A stretch of 64,000 nucleotides of DNA from Ardenticatenales bacterium (GCA_020853525.1 JADYYS010000056.1:1-64000), one strand, 5' to 3'. Shown: positions 23,970 to 33,646, counted from the first letter of the stretch. Translations and numbers: made by a program. Notes: a model not told the origin generated them from the letters alone.

Positions 23970-26546
23970 TCAGACCCGCGCCACCCGCGCCAGGATCTGG
24001 CTGACGACCTCGTAGTTGATCGTCCCGAGCCACCCCGCCACCGTCTCGGCCGAGATCGCCTCCCCACCCTGGCGGCCGATGAGGACGACCTCGTCGCCCC
24101 GCCGCACGCCCGGGATGTCCGTCACGTCGATTGCCGCCTGGTCCATCGAGACGCGGCCGACGATCGGGGCCGGCGCCTCGCGGACGAGGACGTGCTGCCA
24201 GCGCACCGGGCCGCGCCGGAAGCCGTCGGCGTAGCCGACCGGGATCGTGGCGACGCGCGACGGGCGGGCGGCCGACCACGTCCGCCCGTAGCCGACGGTG
24301 TCGCCCACGTCGAGGTCGTGGACCTGCGCGACCTGGGTCTTCCAGCGCAGCGCCGGCCGGAGCGCCGGATCGCCGACCTCGTTCGAGGGCGCCAGGCCGT
24401 ATAGGGCGATGCCGGGACGGACGAGGTCGAACGCCGCGTCCGGGCGGCTGAGGACGGCGGCGCTGTTGGCGGCATGCACGACGGGCGGACGCAGCTCGGC
24501 GACCTCGAGGTCGGCGACGACGGCGCGGAAGGCGGCGAGCTGCGCATCCGTGGCGGCGTGGGATGGCGGCGCGGCCTCATCGGCCACGGCCAGGTGGGTG
24601 AACAGGCCGACGACGACGACGTGCGACAGGCGGCGGAGGTCGCGCACGAAGGCGAGCACGTCGGCAGGCGCCAAGCCGAGCCGGTGGAGCCCGGTGTCGA
24701 CCTTCACGTGCACCGCCACGACGCGGTCGAGGTCGCGGCCGGCGTCGTCGAGCGCGCGGGCCGTGTCGCGGTCGTAGACGGCGAGCTCGACGTCCAGCGC
24801 TGCGGCATCGCGGGCCTGCCAGGCGGGCGTCCAGCCGAGCACGAGGACGGGCGCGTCGATTCCCTCGCGCCGGAGCGCCGCCGCCTCGGCCAGACAGGCG
24901 ACGCCGAGGCTGTCCGCACCGTTGTGGAGCACCGTGCGGGCGACGCGGATCGCGCCGTGGCCGTACGCATCGGCCTTGATGACGGCCATCAGCCGCGCGC
25001 CGCCGGCCCGTTCCTTGAGCCACCGCGTGTTGTCGGCGACGGCCCCGAGGTCGATCTCGAGCCACGTGGGCCGGTCCGGGCGGAGGACGACGATCTGGCG
25101 CCAGGCAGCGTCCTGGCGGACGAGGACATCGACCGCTCGCTCGGGATCAGCCATCAGCCCGGTGGTGACGTGCTCCATGCGCGCCACGGCACTGCCCTTG
25201 ACGAGGACGACGGTGTCGGCATCGAGGAGCGGCTCGACCGCTGCGATGGCGTCCTGGGCGCGATACGTGACGGTGATCCGATCGCCCGCCAGCCCGGCCG
25301 CCCGCGCCCCGGCGGCGATCCCCTCGGCCTCGGCGCCGCGCGTTACGAGGCGATCGGCGACGCGCGCGGCGTGCGCGCCGACGGCCCGATGGGCCTCCGC
25401 CGAGGCGTCGCCCAGCTCGGCCATGTCGCCGAGGACGGCGATCCGCCGGCCGGCGGGCAGCGCGGCCAGCACGTCGAGCGCGGCGGCGACGGCGGCCGGG
25501 CTGGCGTTGTAGCTGTCGTCCAGAACGGTGCTGCCGGCGCGGCCGGCAAGCGGGTTCAACCGCCCCTTCTGCGGCGGCAGCGTCGCCAGCCGCGCCACGA
25601 CCTCGTCGACGGTCAGCCCGAAGCGGCGGCCGACGGCGACGCCCATGAGGGCGGCGGTGACGAAGTGGGCGCCGAGCCACGGGATGCGGGCAGGGATCGT
25701 CACGCCGTCGCCCGCCTCGCCGCGCACGACGATGTCGAACGCCGTGCCGTCGCGGGCGAGGCGGAGGTGGACGGCGGAGAAGTCGGCCGCCGGGTCGCCT
25801 GCGCTGCTGACCGTGATCACGGACGCGCGCGTCCGATCGCGCATGCGGGCCACGCGCGGGTCGTCGGCATTCAGGACGGCCAGGCCGTCGACGGGCAGCG
25901 CCTCGACGAGCATCCCCTTCTCGCGCTCGACGCCGTCGAGGTCGCCGAGGGCGTGCAGGTGCGCGGGGGCGACACGGGTGACGAGAGCGATGGTCGGCGG
26001 GGCGATCGCGGCGAGCTCGGCGATCTCGCCGAAGCGGTCCGTCGCCATCTCGAGGACGAGCGCATCGGGGGCGCCGGTTCGGTCGTCGATCTCGCCCAGC
26101 GCGATCGGGAGGCCGAACATGTCGTTGAAGTTGCCGGGGTTGTGGAAGGCGTCGAGTCGCCCGCCGAGGACGTGGGCGACGAGATCCTTGGCCGACGTCT
26201 TCCCGACGCTGCCCGTGATCCCGACGACCGGCGAGCCGAGGTCCCGAATGCGCCGCGCCGCCCAGCGCTGCAGGGCCGCCCGGGTGTCCGGCACGACGAC
26301 GCACGTCGCGCCCCAGGACGCGACGTCGACCGGCCGGTGGCACAGGACGCCGGTCGCACCGCCGCGCATGGCGCTCTCGATGTGGTCGTGGCCGTCGGCC
26401 TTGGCCGTCTGGACGGCGACGAACAGCTGGCCGGGGCGAACGATCCGCGAGTCGTAGGCGAAGCCCGACCACGCGTCGGCGAAGACCGGGCCGGCCACGG
26501 CGGCGTCGGGGACGGCGGTGAGGAGTTCGGCCAGGCGGACGGTCAT
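23970..26546 (-). CDS. Bifunctional MurF ligase / alanine racemase
   Basis: 858 residues. The N-terminal half (to about 490) is MurF, which adds D-Ala-D-Ala to UDP-MurNAc-tripeptide: P-loop GITGSVGKTSAKD near residue 110, NPGNFNDMFGLP, NADDPRVARM, LDDSYNASPAA, and VLGDMAELG. The C-terminal half is alanine racemase: the PLP lysine is in VIKADAYGHGA near residue 520, the second catalytic residue is the Tyr in VGYGRTW, and GRVSMDQAAIDVT follows. MurF-Alr fusions are known in Bacteroidota; here one sits 14 bases downstream of ddl. The operon therefore holds all three D-Ala steps. The protein is cytoplasmic. Confidence 0.93.
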   Translation of the reverse strand: MTVRLAELLTAVPDAAVAGPVFADAWSGFAYDSRIVRPGQLFVAVQTAKADGHDHIESAMRGGATGVLCHRPVDVASWGATCVVVPDTRAALQRWAARRIRDLGSPVVGITGSVGKTSAKDLVAHVLGGRLDAFHNPGNFNDMFGLPIALGEIDDRTGAPDALVLEMATDRFGEIAELAAIAPPTIALVTRVAPAHLHALGDLDGVEREKGMLVEALPVDGLAVLNADDPRVARMRDRTRASVITVSSAGDPAADFSAVHLRLARDGTAFDIVVRGEAGDGVTIPARIPWLGAHFVTAALMGVAVGRRFGLTVDEVVARLATLPPQKGRLNPLAGRAGSTVLDDSYNASPAAVAAALDVLAALPAGRRIAVLGDMAELGDASAEAHRAVGAHAARVADRLVTRGAEAEGIAAGARAAGLAGDRITVTYRAQDAIAAVEPLLDADTVVLVKGSAVARMEHVTTGLMADPERAVDVLVRQDAAWRQIVVLRPDRPTWLEIDLGAVADNTRWLKERAGGARLMAVIKADAYGHGAIRVARTVLHNGADSLGVACLAEAAALRREGIDAPVLVLGWTPAWQARDAAALDVELAVYDRDTARALDDAGRDLDRVVAVHVKVDTGLHRLGLAPADVLAFVRDLRRLSHVVVVGLFTHLAVADEAAPPSHAATDAQLAAFRAVVADLEVAELRPPVVHAANSAAVLSRPDAAFDLVRPGIALYGLAPSNEVGDPALRPALRWKTQVAQVHDLDVGDTVGYGRTWSAARPSRVATIPVGYADGFRRGPVRWQHVLVREAPAPIVGRVSMDQAAIDVTDIPGVRRGDEVVLIGRQGGEAISAETVAGWLGTINYEVVSQILARVARV

Positions 26547-26560
26547 GCGTGCACCGCCGC

Positions 26561-27673
26561 TCAGGCCAACGGCCCGCGCTTCGCCCGATGCGCGGCCAGG
26601 GACCGTTCGAGGATCGTCGTCAGCAGGTCGTGCGGCAGGATACCCTCCTCGATCGGGCCGAGGAAGATCGTCGAACTCGGGCTCGAGCCGGGCAGCGTGT
26701 TCGGCTCACCGACGATGATGCGCGGTCGCCCGTTGGGCGCGTCGGCGACGTCGCCGAGGTCGCCGAGGTCGCCGACGACATACATGTCGATGCGGGCGAA
26801 GACGCGCAGCTGCAGGGCGGTGAAGGCGCGCTCGGCGACGTCGCGGACGGCGTCGAGCACGGGGGCCGGCAGGCGCGCCGGGGTGATGTTCTCGCCGTAG
26901 CCGGGCAGGAACTTCTCCTCGATCGTCAGGAACGCGCCCTTGGCGGGCGTCTCGGTCGGGGCGAAGGCGTGCGGCCGGCCCGCCTCGTCCTCGAGGACGA
27001 CGACGGTGACCTCGACGCCGCTGAGGTGCTCCTCGACCAGGGCGTGCGTGTCCCATCGGAGCGCTTCGTCGATGCTGGCGCGCAACGGTTCGATGTCGCG
27101 CGGCACGGCGAGGGCCGTCGAGCAGCCCTCGCGACTGGGCTTGACGACGCACGGGAAGCCGGGCGACGCGGCGATCCGGGCGAGGATCGCATCGGCGTCG
27201 GCGGCCCAGGCGGCGGCCGGGACGGCGACGGTGGCCGGGACGTCGATGCCGGCCTGTCGGAGCAGATCGCGCTGGACGCGCTTGTCCATCCCGAGCGCGC
27301 TGCCGAGCACGCCCGAGCCGACATACGGAACGTCGATCAGCTCCAACAAGCCCTGGAAGCAGCCGTCCTCGCCGTACTTGCCGTGCAGGCCGATGTAGAC
27401 GATGTCGAAGCGCTCCGCGAGCGACTCCCACGGCAGCCGCTCGGCGTCGTGCGCCAGGCGCGCGTCGATGTCGGCGCACGTGTTCTGGACGACGAGCGGC
27501 AGCGGGATGGCCCACAGGCCGCCGCGGGCGTCCATGTAGACGGCCGAAGGATCCCAGCGGGCGCGGTCGATGGTCTGGAAGATGTGCCGGCCGCTCTCAA
27601 GCGAGATCTCGCGCTCGGAGGAACGGCCGCCGAGGACGACGGCGACGCGGGGACGGGTGGAGAGGGCGGACAT
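26561..27673 (-). CDS. ddl: D-alanine-D-alanine ligase (first of two)
   Basis: An ATP-grasp ligase of 370 residues. RVAVVLGGRSSEREISLESG is the N-terminal Ddl signature. The ATP-grasp part holds VVKPSREGCSTA, ALVEEHLSGVEVTVVVLE, and GEPNTLPGSSPSS near the end (the metal/substrate loop, with NT where most Ddl have NT/NP). Two features differ from typical Ddl and are shared with the copy at 45773: the insert VVQNTCADI and HGKYG in place of HGxxGEDG-type HGPYG. It makes D-Ala-D-Ala for MurF, encoded 14 bases downstream. ATGs at 27691 and 27703 are alternative starts. Confidence 0.9.
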   Translation of the reverse strand: MSALSTRPRVAVVLGGRSSEREISLESGRHIFQTIDRARWDPSAVYMDARGGLWAIPLPLVVQNTCADIDARLAHDAERLPWESLAERFDIVYIGLHGKYGEDGCFQGLLELIDVPYVGSGVLGSALGMDKRVQRDLLRQAGIDVPATVAVPAAAWAADADAILARIAASPGFPCVVKPSREGCSTALAVPRDIEPLRASIDEALRWDTHALVEEHLSGVEVTVVVLEDEAGRPHAFAPTETPAKGAFLTIEEKFLPGYGENITPARLPAPVLDAVRDVAERAFTALQLRVFARIDMYVVGDLGDLGDVADAPNGRPRIIVGEPNTLPGSSPSSTIFLGPIEEGILPHDLLTTILERSLAAHRAKRGPLA

Positions 27674-27710
27674 CGGTGGGGTGGGCTCCATCGTCGGGTT
27701 CATCGACCGG

Positions 27711-27770
27711 TTACAGTTAAATGGCTGGTTGCAGCTAAATGGCTGGTTGCAGCTAAACGACTGGTTGCAG
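27711..27770. repeat. 18-bp tandem repeats upstream of ddl
   Basis: Units at 27711-27728, 27729-27746 and 27747-27764, plus a 6-base partial copy, follow TTGCAGCTAAATGGCTGG. The array begins 38 bases upstream of the ddl ATG at 27673 and is more AT-rich than its surroundings. It fills most of the gap between ddl and the nuclease gene. It could be a set of protein-binding sites or a promoter-spacing tract. Confidence 0.85.
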
Positions 27771-27813
27771 CAGGCGGGATACCGTCAACTGGCATCCGCC
27801 GGATCCCATCGAC

Positions 27814-29238
27814 CTAGAGGTCGAAGACTTGGCCCCGCGCCGGTACCTCCACCGACCGCATCCCGCGCGCCTTCAGATCGCCCGCCAGCTTGAACGCGAC
27901 GTCCTCCTCGCCGTGGACGAGGAACGTGCGCTGCAAGGTGCCGCGCGCGTGCACGCCGTCGGCCCAGGCGATCAGCTCGTCGTGGTCGGCGTGGGCGCTG
28001 TAGCCGGTGATCTTCGTGATCTCGGCGCGGACCCCGTACGGCTCGCCGAAGACGAGGACTGGATCGACCCCGTCGAGGATCTTGCGGCCGAGCGTCTCCT
28101 GGGCCTGGAAGCCGACGAACAGCACTGTCGTCGAGCTCTGGCCGAGGTGGTTCTTGAGGTGGTGGAGGATCCGGCCGCCCTCGCACATGCCCGAGGCGGC
28201 GATGATGACCATGGGGCCGTCCATGAAGTTCAGCGACTTCGACTCCTCGGTCGTCTGCGTGAAGCGCAAGCCCGGGAAGCCGATCGGGTCGCCGTCGCGG
28301 TCCTCGGCCAGGGCGCGGGCCATCTCGGCGTCGTAGCACTCCGGGTGGCGGCGCAGGACTTCCGTGACGTTGATCGCCAGCGGGCTGTCGACGAAGACCG
28401 GGAGACGCGGCAGCTCGCCGCCCTCGATCAGTTGGTTCAATCGGAACAGGAGCTCCTGCGTGCGCCCGACCGCGAAGGCCGGGATGAGGAGCTTGCCGCC
28501 ATCGTGGATCTTGTCGGCGACGATCCGGCGGAGCGCCTCCTTTGCCTCGCCGGTGCCCTCGTGCCGCCGGTCGCCGTACGTGCTCTCCATGATCAGGACC
28601 TCGGCGCCGTCCGGCACCTCGGGATCGGGGACGATCGGCATCCCGGTGCGCCCGATGTCGCCGCTGAAGACGAGACGGCGACGGACTTCGGGCGCGTGCA
28701 GGCCGAGGCCGGGCTCGCTGAGGTCCAGGATCACGCTGGCGGCGCCGATGATGTGCCCCGCGAAGATGAGCCGGGCCTCGACGCCCGGGATCGGGCTGAA
28801 GGGCTGGCCGAACGGCACGGACTGCATGAGCGACAGCGTCGCCTCGACATCGTCCGAGGTGTAGAGCGGCTCGAACGGCCGCTGGCGCTTGGCCTCGCGG
28901 CGTCGGTTGACGTACTTGACGTCGCTTTCCTGGATGTGGGCCGAGTCCAGCAGCATCGGCCGGCAGAGGTCCTGCGTGGCGGCCGAGGTGTAGATCGGCC
29001 CGCGGAAGCCGCCTTTCACGAGCGACGCCAGGTTGCCGCTGTGGTCGATGTGGGCGTGGGACAGGATCACGGCGTCGATCGACCGCGGGTCGAACGGCAG
29101 AACGCGGTTGCGCTCGAACGCGATCTTGCGCGGGCCCTGGAACAGGCCGCAGTCCAGCAGGAGCCGCCGGCCGCCGACGTGCACGAGGTGCATCGAGCCG
29201 GTGACGGTGCGGGCCGCGCCCCAGAACTGGAGTTGCAT
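27814..29238 (-). CDS. Metallo-beta-lactamase / beta-CASP RNA nuclease
   Basis: 474 residues of the RNA-processing MBL family (YSH1/CPSF73-like). The metal motif LSHAHIDHSGN is at about residues 60-70, with FAGHIIGAAS and FSGDIGRTGMPI following. The beta-CASP part holds LIMESTYGDR, KLLIPAFAVGRTQELLF, VFVDSPLA and IIAASGMCEGGRILHHL, and ends with ITGYSAHADHDELIAW and TFLVHGEEDV. Bacterial members act as endo- or exoribonucleases in RNA turnover. There is no signal peptide. It is convergent with none; ddl lies just downstream on the same strand. Confidence 0.93.
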   Translation of the reverse strand: MQLQFWGAARTVTGSMHLVHVGGRRLLLDCGLFQGPRKIAFERNRVLPFDPRSIDAVILSHAHIDHSGNLASLVKGGFRGPIYTSAATQDLCRPMLLDSAHIQESDVKYVNRRREAKRQRPFEPLYTSDDVEATLSLMQSVPFGQPFSPIPGVEARLIFAGHIIGAASVILDLSEPGLGLHAPEVRRRLVFSGDIGRTGMPIVPDPEVPDGAEVLIMESTYGDRRHEGTGEAKEALRRIVADKIHDGGKLLIPAFAVGRTQELLFRLNQLIEGGELPRLPVFVDSPLAINVTEVLRRHPECYDAEMARALAEDRDGDPIGFPGLRFTQTTEESKSLNFMDGPMVIIAASGMCEGGRILHHLKNHLGQSSTTVLFVGFQAQETLGRKILDGVDPVLVFGEPYGVRAEITKITGYSAHADHDELIAWADGVHARGTLQRTFLVHGEEDVAFKLAGDLKARGMRSVEVPARGQVFDL

Positions 29239-29330
29239 GAGCGAGGAACCTCGGTAGGGGACATGTCGGCGGATGGGGTGGCGAGAAGAGGGCCGCGTGC
29301 CGGTGGCGGCAATGGTAACACGGGGGCCGA

Positions 29331-29339
29331 TGCTAGAAT
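29331..29339 (+). promoter_or_regulatory. Extended -10 promoter for prfC
   Basis: TGCTAGAAT (TG at 29331-29332, TAGAAT at 29334-29339). The transcript would start near 29346, with a leader of about 120 bases. No clear -35 is present. Confidence 0.5.
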
Positions 29340-29464
29340 CGCCTCAGCCCGCCGATTCGGCGCGCCACGTGCGAACCGTCACGTGAGGACCAACCTGCAC
29401 GTCGCTCATGCGTCTGCCTTGTCCAGGCGCATTCGGAGCGTGGTGCGTGAGGCGGATAGATCAA

Positions 29465-31111
29465 GTGACCCTCATCAACGCGCCGTCCCCAGCCGCGCTG
29501 GCCGCGGCGCCGGTGTCCATGGCGGATGCGATCCGCGTCCGCCGCACGTTCGCCATCCTGTCGCACCCGGATGCCGGCAAGACGACGCTCACCGAACGGC
29601 TGCTCCTGCACGGGGGCGCCCTGCAGGAGGCCGGGCTGGTCAAGGCGCGCCGCGGCCAGAGGCGGGCGACGTCGGACTGGATGAAGATCGAGCAGGAGCG
29701 CGGGATCTCGGTCACGTCCACCGTGCTGCAGTTCAACTACGGCGGCTACGCGCTCAACTTGCTGGATACGCCGGGGCATGAGGACTTCTCGGAGGACACG
29801 TACCGCACGCTCCTGGCGGCGGACAGCGCCATCATGGTCATCGATGCGGCCAAGGGGATCGAGGATCAGACCCGGAAGCTGTTTCGCGTCTGTCGCCAAC
29901 GCGGTATCCCGATCATCACGTTCATCAACAAGATGGACCGCCCGACCAGGGATGTGTTCGGGCTGCTGGACCAGATCGAACGCGAGCTGGCGATCCGCAC
30001 CGTGCCGATGAACTGGCCGATCCGCCACCACGATACGCTGCTGGGCGTCTGCGATCGGGCGACGGGCCTGGCGCACCTGTTCCCAGCCGGCCTGCCGCGG
30101 CACGCCGAGCTGCGATCGCCGGACACCACGCTGCGCATCGATTCGTTGGCCGACCAACTGGATCCGGCGGCTTACGAGCAGCTGGCGGAGGATCTGGCCC
30201 TGCTCGATGCGGCCAGCGAGCCGTTCGATCGCGGGCGCTACCTTACCGGCCAGCAGACCCCCGTGTTCTTCGGCAGCGCGCTGACGGGCTTGGGCGTGCA
30301 GCTGTTCCTGGATGCGTTCGTGGCGCTCGCGCCACCGCCCAGCGCGCGCCTTGCCGATATCGGCCCCGTCCCCCCGGATCGGGACGGGTTCGCGGGCTTC
30401 GTCTTCAAGATCCAGTCGAACATGGATCCCAAACATCGCGACAGCATCGCCTTCGTTCGCGTCTGCGCCGGGCGCTTCGAGCGGGACATGTGGGTCGATC
30501 ACGCCCGCAGCGGCAAGCGGATCCGCCTCAGCCGACCGCACCGCACGTTCGCCCAATCGCGTGAGATCATGGAGGAAGCGTATCCCGGCGACGTCATCGG
30601 GCTCGTCAACCCCGGCGTCTTCGCGGTGGGCGATTCCATCTCCGCCGGGCCGCCGGTCTGCTTCGACGCCCTTGGCCGCTTTGCGCCCGAGCTGTTCGCT
30701 CGCCTGCACAACACGGACACCGCGCGCTACAAGCAGTTCCAGACAGGGATGCGCCAACTCGAGGCCGAGGGCGCCGTGCAGGTGTTCGTGACCACGGACT
30801 CGATCCGGCGCGAACCGATCGTCGGAGCGGTCGGCCGGTTGCAGTTCGACGTCCTGCAGTTCCGCCTCGAGAACGAGTACGGTGCGCGAACGCGCATCGA
30901 GTGGCTGCCGCACACCACGGCCCGCATCGTGACGGGCGAGGCGGCCGGCCTGGCCATGCTCCCGCCGTCGAGCGTGATGCAGCTCGTCGACGCGGACGGA
31001 GCGACGGTGCTGCTCTTCCCGTCGAGCCGTGAGGCCACGTTCTGGCAGGAGCGGCTGAAATTGCCGCTGCGCGAAATCGGCGAGGAAGCCGGCGCGTTGC
31101 AGACCTGGTAG
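29465..31111 (+). CDS. prfC: Peptide chain release factor 3
   Basis: 548 residues. RF3 is a GTPase that recycles RF1/RF2 from the ribosome after peptide release. G1 is SHPDAGKTTLTE near residue 33, and the family-specific KARRGQRRATSDWMKIEQERGISVTS follows. G3 is LLDTPGHEDFSEDTYRTL and G4 is FINKMDRP. The C-terminal RF3 domain has VGAVGRLQFDVLQFRLENEYG. The GTG at 29465 is chosen; the ATG at 29519 (MADAIRVRRTFAI) is the alternative and would also give a complete protein. It converges with the CBS gene (12 bases between the stops). Confidence 0.95.
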   Translation: MTLINAPSPAALAAAPVSMADAIRVRRTFAILSHPDAGKTTLTERLLLHGGALQEAGLVKARRGQRRATSDWMKIEQERGISVTSTVLQFNYGGYALNLLDTPGHEDFSEDTYRTLLAADSAIMVIDAAKGIEDQTRKLFRVCRQRGIPIITFINKMDRPTRDVFGLLDQIERELAIRTVPMNWPIRHHDTLLGVCDRATGLAHLFPAGLPRHAELRSPDTTLRIDSLADQLDPAAYEQLAEDLALLDAASEPFDRGRYLTGQQTPVFFGSALTGLGVQLFLDAFVALAPPPSARLADIGPVPPDRDGFAGFVFKIQSNMDPKHRDSIAFVRVCAGRFERDMWVDHARSGKRIRLSRPHRTFAQSREIMEEAYPGDVIGLVNPGVFAVGDSISAGPPVCFDALGRFAPELFARLHNTDTARYKQFQTGMRQLEAEGAVQVFVTTDSIRREPIVGAVGRLQFDVLQFRLENEYGARTRIEWLPHTTARIVTGEAAGLAMLPPSSVMQLVDADGATVLLFPSSREATFWQERLKLPLREIGEEAGALQTW

Positions 31112-31123
31112 GCCGCGCCCGGC

Positions 31124-31582
31124 TCAGACGAAGACCTTGCCCGGTTGCTGAGGAGGCAAGCCGCGCGCGACGAGCTTGAAGATGTCGCTCTCCGTGATGA
31201 TGCCCACCAAGGCGCCGCGCTCGAGCACCGGCAGGGCGCCGATCCGCTGGTCGACCATCAGCTGCGCGGCCAGGGCCACGGAGTCGTCGGCGCCCACCGT
31301 GACCACCCGGCTGCTCATGGCCCGGCGCACGGACGGAATCCCGGCCTGGGCGGCCTGACCGGCACCGTGGAAGGGCACGCCGGACGGCATCACCCGCCGC
31401 GCGTCGTCCAAGGTGACCATGCCGACGAGATGCTGATCCGAGCCGCCGACGACCGGGAGCCGACGGATCTGGCGCTGCTGCATGAGTTCGATCGCCACGT
31501 CGATCTTGACGTCCTGGTCGACCGTCACGGGCGAACGGCTCATCACGTCGCGGACGCGTGTCTCGATCATCGGGTTGGTCAC
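31124..31582 (-). CDS. Protein with two CBS domains
   Basis: 152 residues that consist of a CBS pair: RVRDVMSRSPVTVDQDV...MQQRQIRRLPVVG...LVGMVTLDDARRV and SVRRAMSSRVVTVGADDSV...MVDQRIGALPVLE...LVGIITESDIFK. Such stand-alone CBS pairs sense adenine nucleotides. The GTG at 31582 is chosen because AAGGAG lies 8 bases upstream; the open frame continues further but without support. No partner enzyme lies next to it. Confidence 0.88.
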   Translation of the reverse strand: MTNPMIETRVRDVMSRSPVTVDQDVKIDVAIELMQQRQIRRLPVVGGSDQHLVGMVTLDDARRVMPSGVPFHGAGQAAQAGIPSVRRAMSSRVVTVGADDSVALAAQLMVDQRIGALPVLERGALVGIITESDIFKLVARGLPPQQPGKVFV

Positions 31583-31660
31583 GACCTGTGCTCCTTCTGA
31601 ACTGAAAACCGACGGGGCAAGCATGGGTGCAATCGCCGGGGCGGTCAACCGTTCACCCCC

Positions 31661-33646
31661 TCATCGCGCCCGCCGTGCGATCGGCAGCCAGAGGCGCGGC
31701 GCCGTGGCGGTCGGCACCGGCCCGGCGGTCGTCGTGGGCGTCGTCGTTGCGGGCGCCGTCGGCTCGCCCGTCATCGTCGGCGTCGTGGTCGGCGCTGCGG
31801 ACGCGGTCGCGGTCACGGTCACGGTCACGGTCACGGTCACGATGTCCGTCGCAGTCGCAGTCGCAGTGGCCGTCGCCGTCCCCCTCGTCTCGTCCTCGGC
31901 CACCGTGAACCCCACCGCCCGCCCCGGCCCCCACGCCCCGTCGTTCCCGCGCGCTGCGACGACGGCGTAGTACGTGCCGGGCGGGAGGTCGGCGACGTCG
32001 ACGACGAGGCTCGCCGCCTCGTCCCGGCTGTCGAACGCCCCATCGCCGGCAACCAGCGCCGCACCGCCGCCGCTCGGCGACGTGGACGGAGGGAGCGATG
32101 CCGGCAAGCCGGCCCACGGCCCGCCTGCACGGCCGAATACGACCTCGGCACCCGCCGCCCAGCGCGCCGGCGTGCCGGCCACGTCGATGTGGGCGTCGAC
32201 GCGCAGCGCGCGGCCGTCGCCGCCAGGGGCCGGGACGATCGAGGCGGTCAGCGCCGTGACCTCGGGGCCGCGGATGCGCGCGTAGGGCCGGTCCGCGAGG
32301 GCCAGCGTGAGGTCGAGCGCGGCGGCGTGGGGGTCGAGGATCGCGTCGAGGTCGGTGCATCGTGGGAAGAAGTCGTCGCCGCGCAGCTCGATGACATAGG
32401 CCGGGATCCCGAGTTCGCCGTAGGCCCAGTCGCGCGTGTTGCCGCTCACGGCGTAGAGCGCGGACTGCCGAGCGTAGTCCACGCGCGCGGCGTAGCGGTC
32501 GCCGATCGCGTTCAGGCCGTCCGCATTCGGCGGTGGAACCGTCGTCCAGCCCCACGGGGTGAGCACCGTGCCGCGGTTCGTGAAGCTGTGGAAGTTGATC
32601 AGCACGCCCGTCGTCTCGTCGGGCGCGACGTCGGCGTCCGCCGGCGGACGCTGATCGGGCACGACGGCGCGCACCGCCGCCTCGTAGGCGGCAATCTCGG
32701 GCTCGGAGCCGGCGCTCCGGCCGCGATACGTCTCGGCGCAGGCGTCGTTCGAACCGCCGCCGGCCGTCCACTTGAAGACATGGTTGCGGTTCAGGTCGAC
32801 GCCGTCGTGCCGGCCGGTCGTCGGCGGCCAGGCGCACGGCGTCGGCAGGGCGCTCGGGCGGGCGTTCTTGCGCCAGTACCATGGCGTCCCGCCGTAGCGT
32901 GCGCTCGCGCCGAGCTCGACGAGCCGCCGGCCGTCCGGGTTCATCGCGATCCCGACGTAGACCTCGCGGTGATCGAGCAGCCACGTGACGTTCGCGTCGA
33001 CGCCGTAGGCTGCGACGAGGCGCCCGATCGTCCGCCGCATCAGCTCAGTCGTCGCGAGTTCGCGAGCGTGCAGGCCGCCGTCGATCCAGAGGCGGCCCGA
33101 CTTGGGGGCGGTCGAGGCGGCGGCGGTGATCCGCGCAACGAGGACATCGTCGCCCGGCAATCGGTCGCCGCCCGGCGTCGTGCAGCCGCCGGCCGTCCTG
33201 CAGTAGCTGTCGCCGATGTCGAGCACCGTGACGAGGTCGGGTCGCGCCGCCGCGAGGTCGTTGAGCCAGATCACGAGGTCGTCCAGCGCCGTGATGCACG
33301 CCGGCCACGCCGCCACCGCCGCTCGCCCCGCCCCCACGACGCGCACCGGCAGCCCGGCGGCCACGGCCCGCTCGGCGGCGGCGCGGTCGACGGTCAAGCG
33401 CGTGGCGCCGGCGTTGATCGCCTCCTCCCAGGTGGGCAGCAGGCCGGCGAGGGCGGCGGCCTCGGCGCCCGTCGGGTCGTCCAAGTCGATGACGACGGGG
33501 TCCGCTGAGGTGGGGGCGGCGAGGGCGGTCGCGACGGTCAGGGCGATCGCTGCGATGGCCGCGAGGGGTCCGGCGTAAACGCGCGGATGGCGTGAGCGCG
33601 AGCATCGCTTTTCCGACAAGCGCCCGGAGGCTGAGGAATTGCTCAT
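31661..33646 (-). CDS. Secreted M14 zinc carboxypeptidase
   Basis: 661 residues. A signal peptide (AGPLAAIAAIALTVATALA) is followed by the M14 domain: zinc ligands in GGLHARELAT (HxxE) and NFHSF, substrate contacts in AMNPDGRR and DGVDLNRNHVFKW, and the catalytic Glu in YVIELRGDD. Then comes a beta-type module (ALTASIVPAPGGDGRALRVDA) and a Thr/Val/Ala repeat tract encoded by GTCACG-type hexamers (31805-31875). The C-terminus is PRLWLPIARRAR. It should trim C-terminal residues of peptides outside the cell. An ATG at 33718 is an alternative start. Confidence 0.9.
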   Translation of the reverse strand: MSNSSASGRLSEKRCSRSRHPRVYAGPLAAIAAIALTVATALAAPTSADPVVIDLDDPTGAEAAALAGLLPTWEEAINAGATRLTVDRAAAERAVAAGLPVRVVGAGRAAVAAWPACITALDDLVIWLNDLAAARPDLVTVLDIGDSYCRTAGGCTTPGGDRLPGDDVLVARITAAASTAPKSGRLWIDGGLHARELATTELMRRTIGRLVAAYGVDANVTWLLDHREVYVGIAMNPDGRRLVELGASARYGGTPWYWRKNARPSALPTPCAWPPTTGRHDGVDLNRNHVFKWTAGGGSNDACAETYRGRSAGSEPEIAAYEAAVRAVVPDQRPPADADVAPDETTGVLINFHSFTNRGTVLTPWGWTTVPPPNADGLNAIGDRYAARVDYARQSALYAVSGNTRDWAYGELGIPAYVIELRGDDFFPRCTDLDAILDPHAAALDLTLALADRPYARIRGPEVTALTASIVPAPGGDGRALRVDAHIDVAGTPARWAAGAEVVFGRAGGPWAGLPASLPPSTSPSGGGAALVAGDGAFDSRDEAASLVVDVADLPPGTYYAVVAARGNDGAWGPGRAVGFTVAEDETRGTATATATATATDIVTVTVTVTVTATASAAPTTTPTMTGEPTAPATTTPTTTAGPVPTATAPRLWLPIARRAR

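Noticed and set aside
31795-31880. Hexamer array GTCACG resembling a regulatory repeat or a CRISPR-like array.
   Set aside because: It is in frame in the carboxypeptidase gene and encodes a Thr/Val/Ala linker. There are no spacers.
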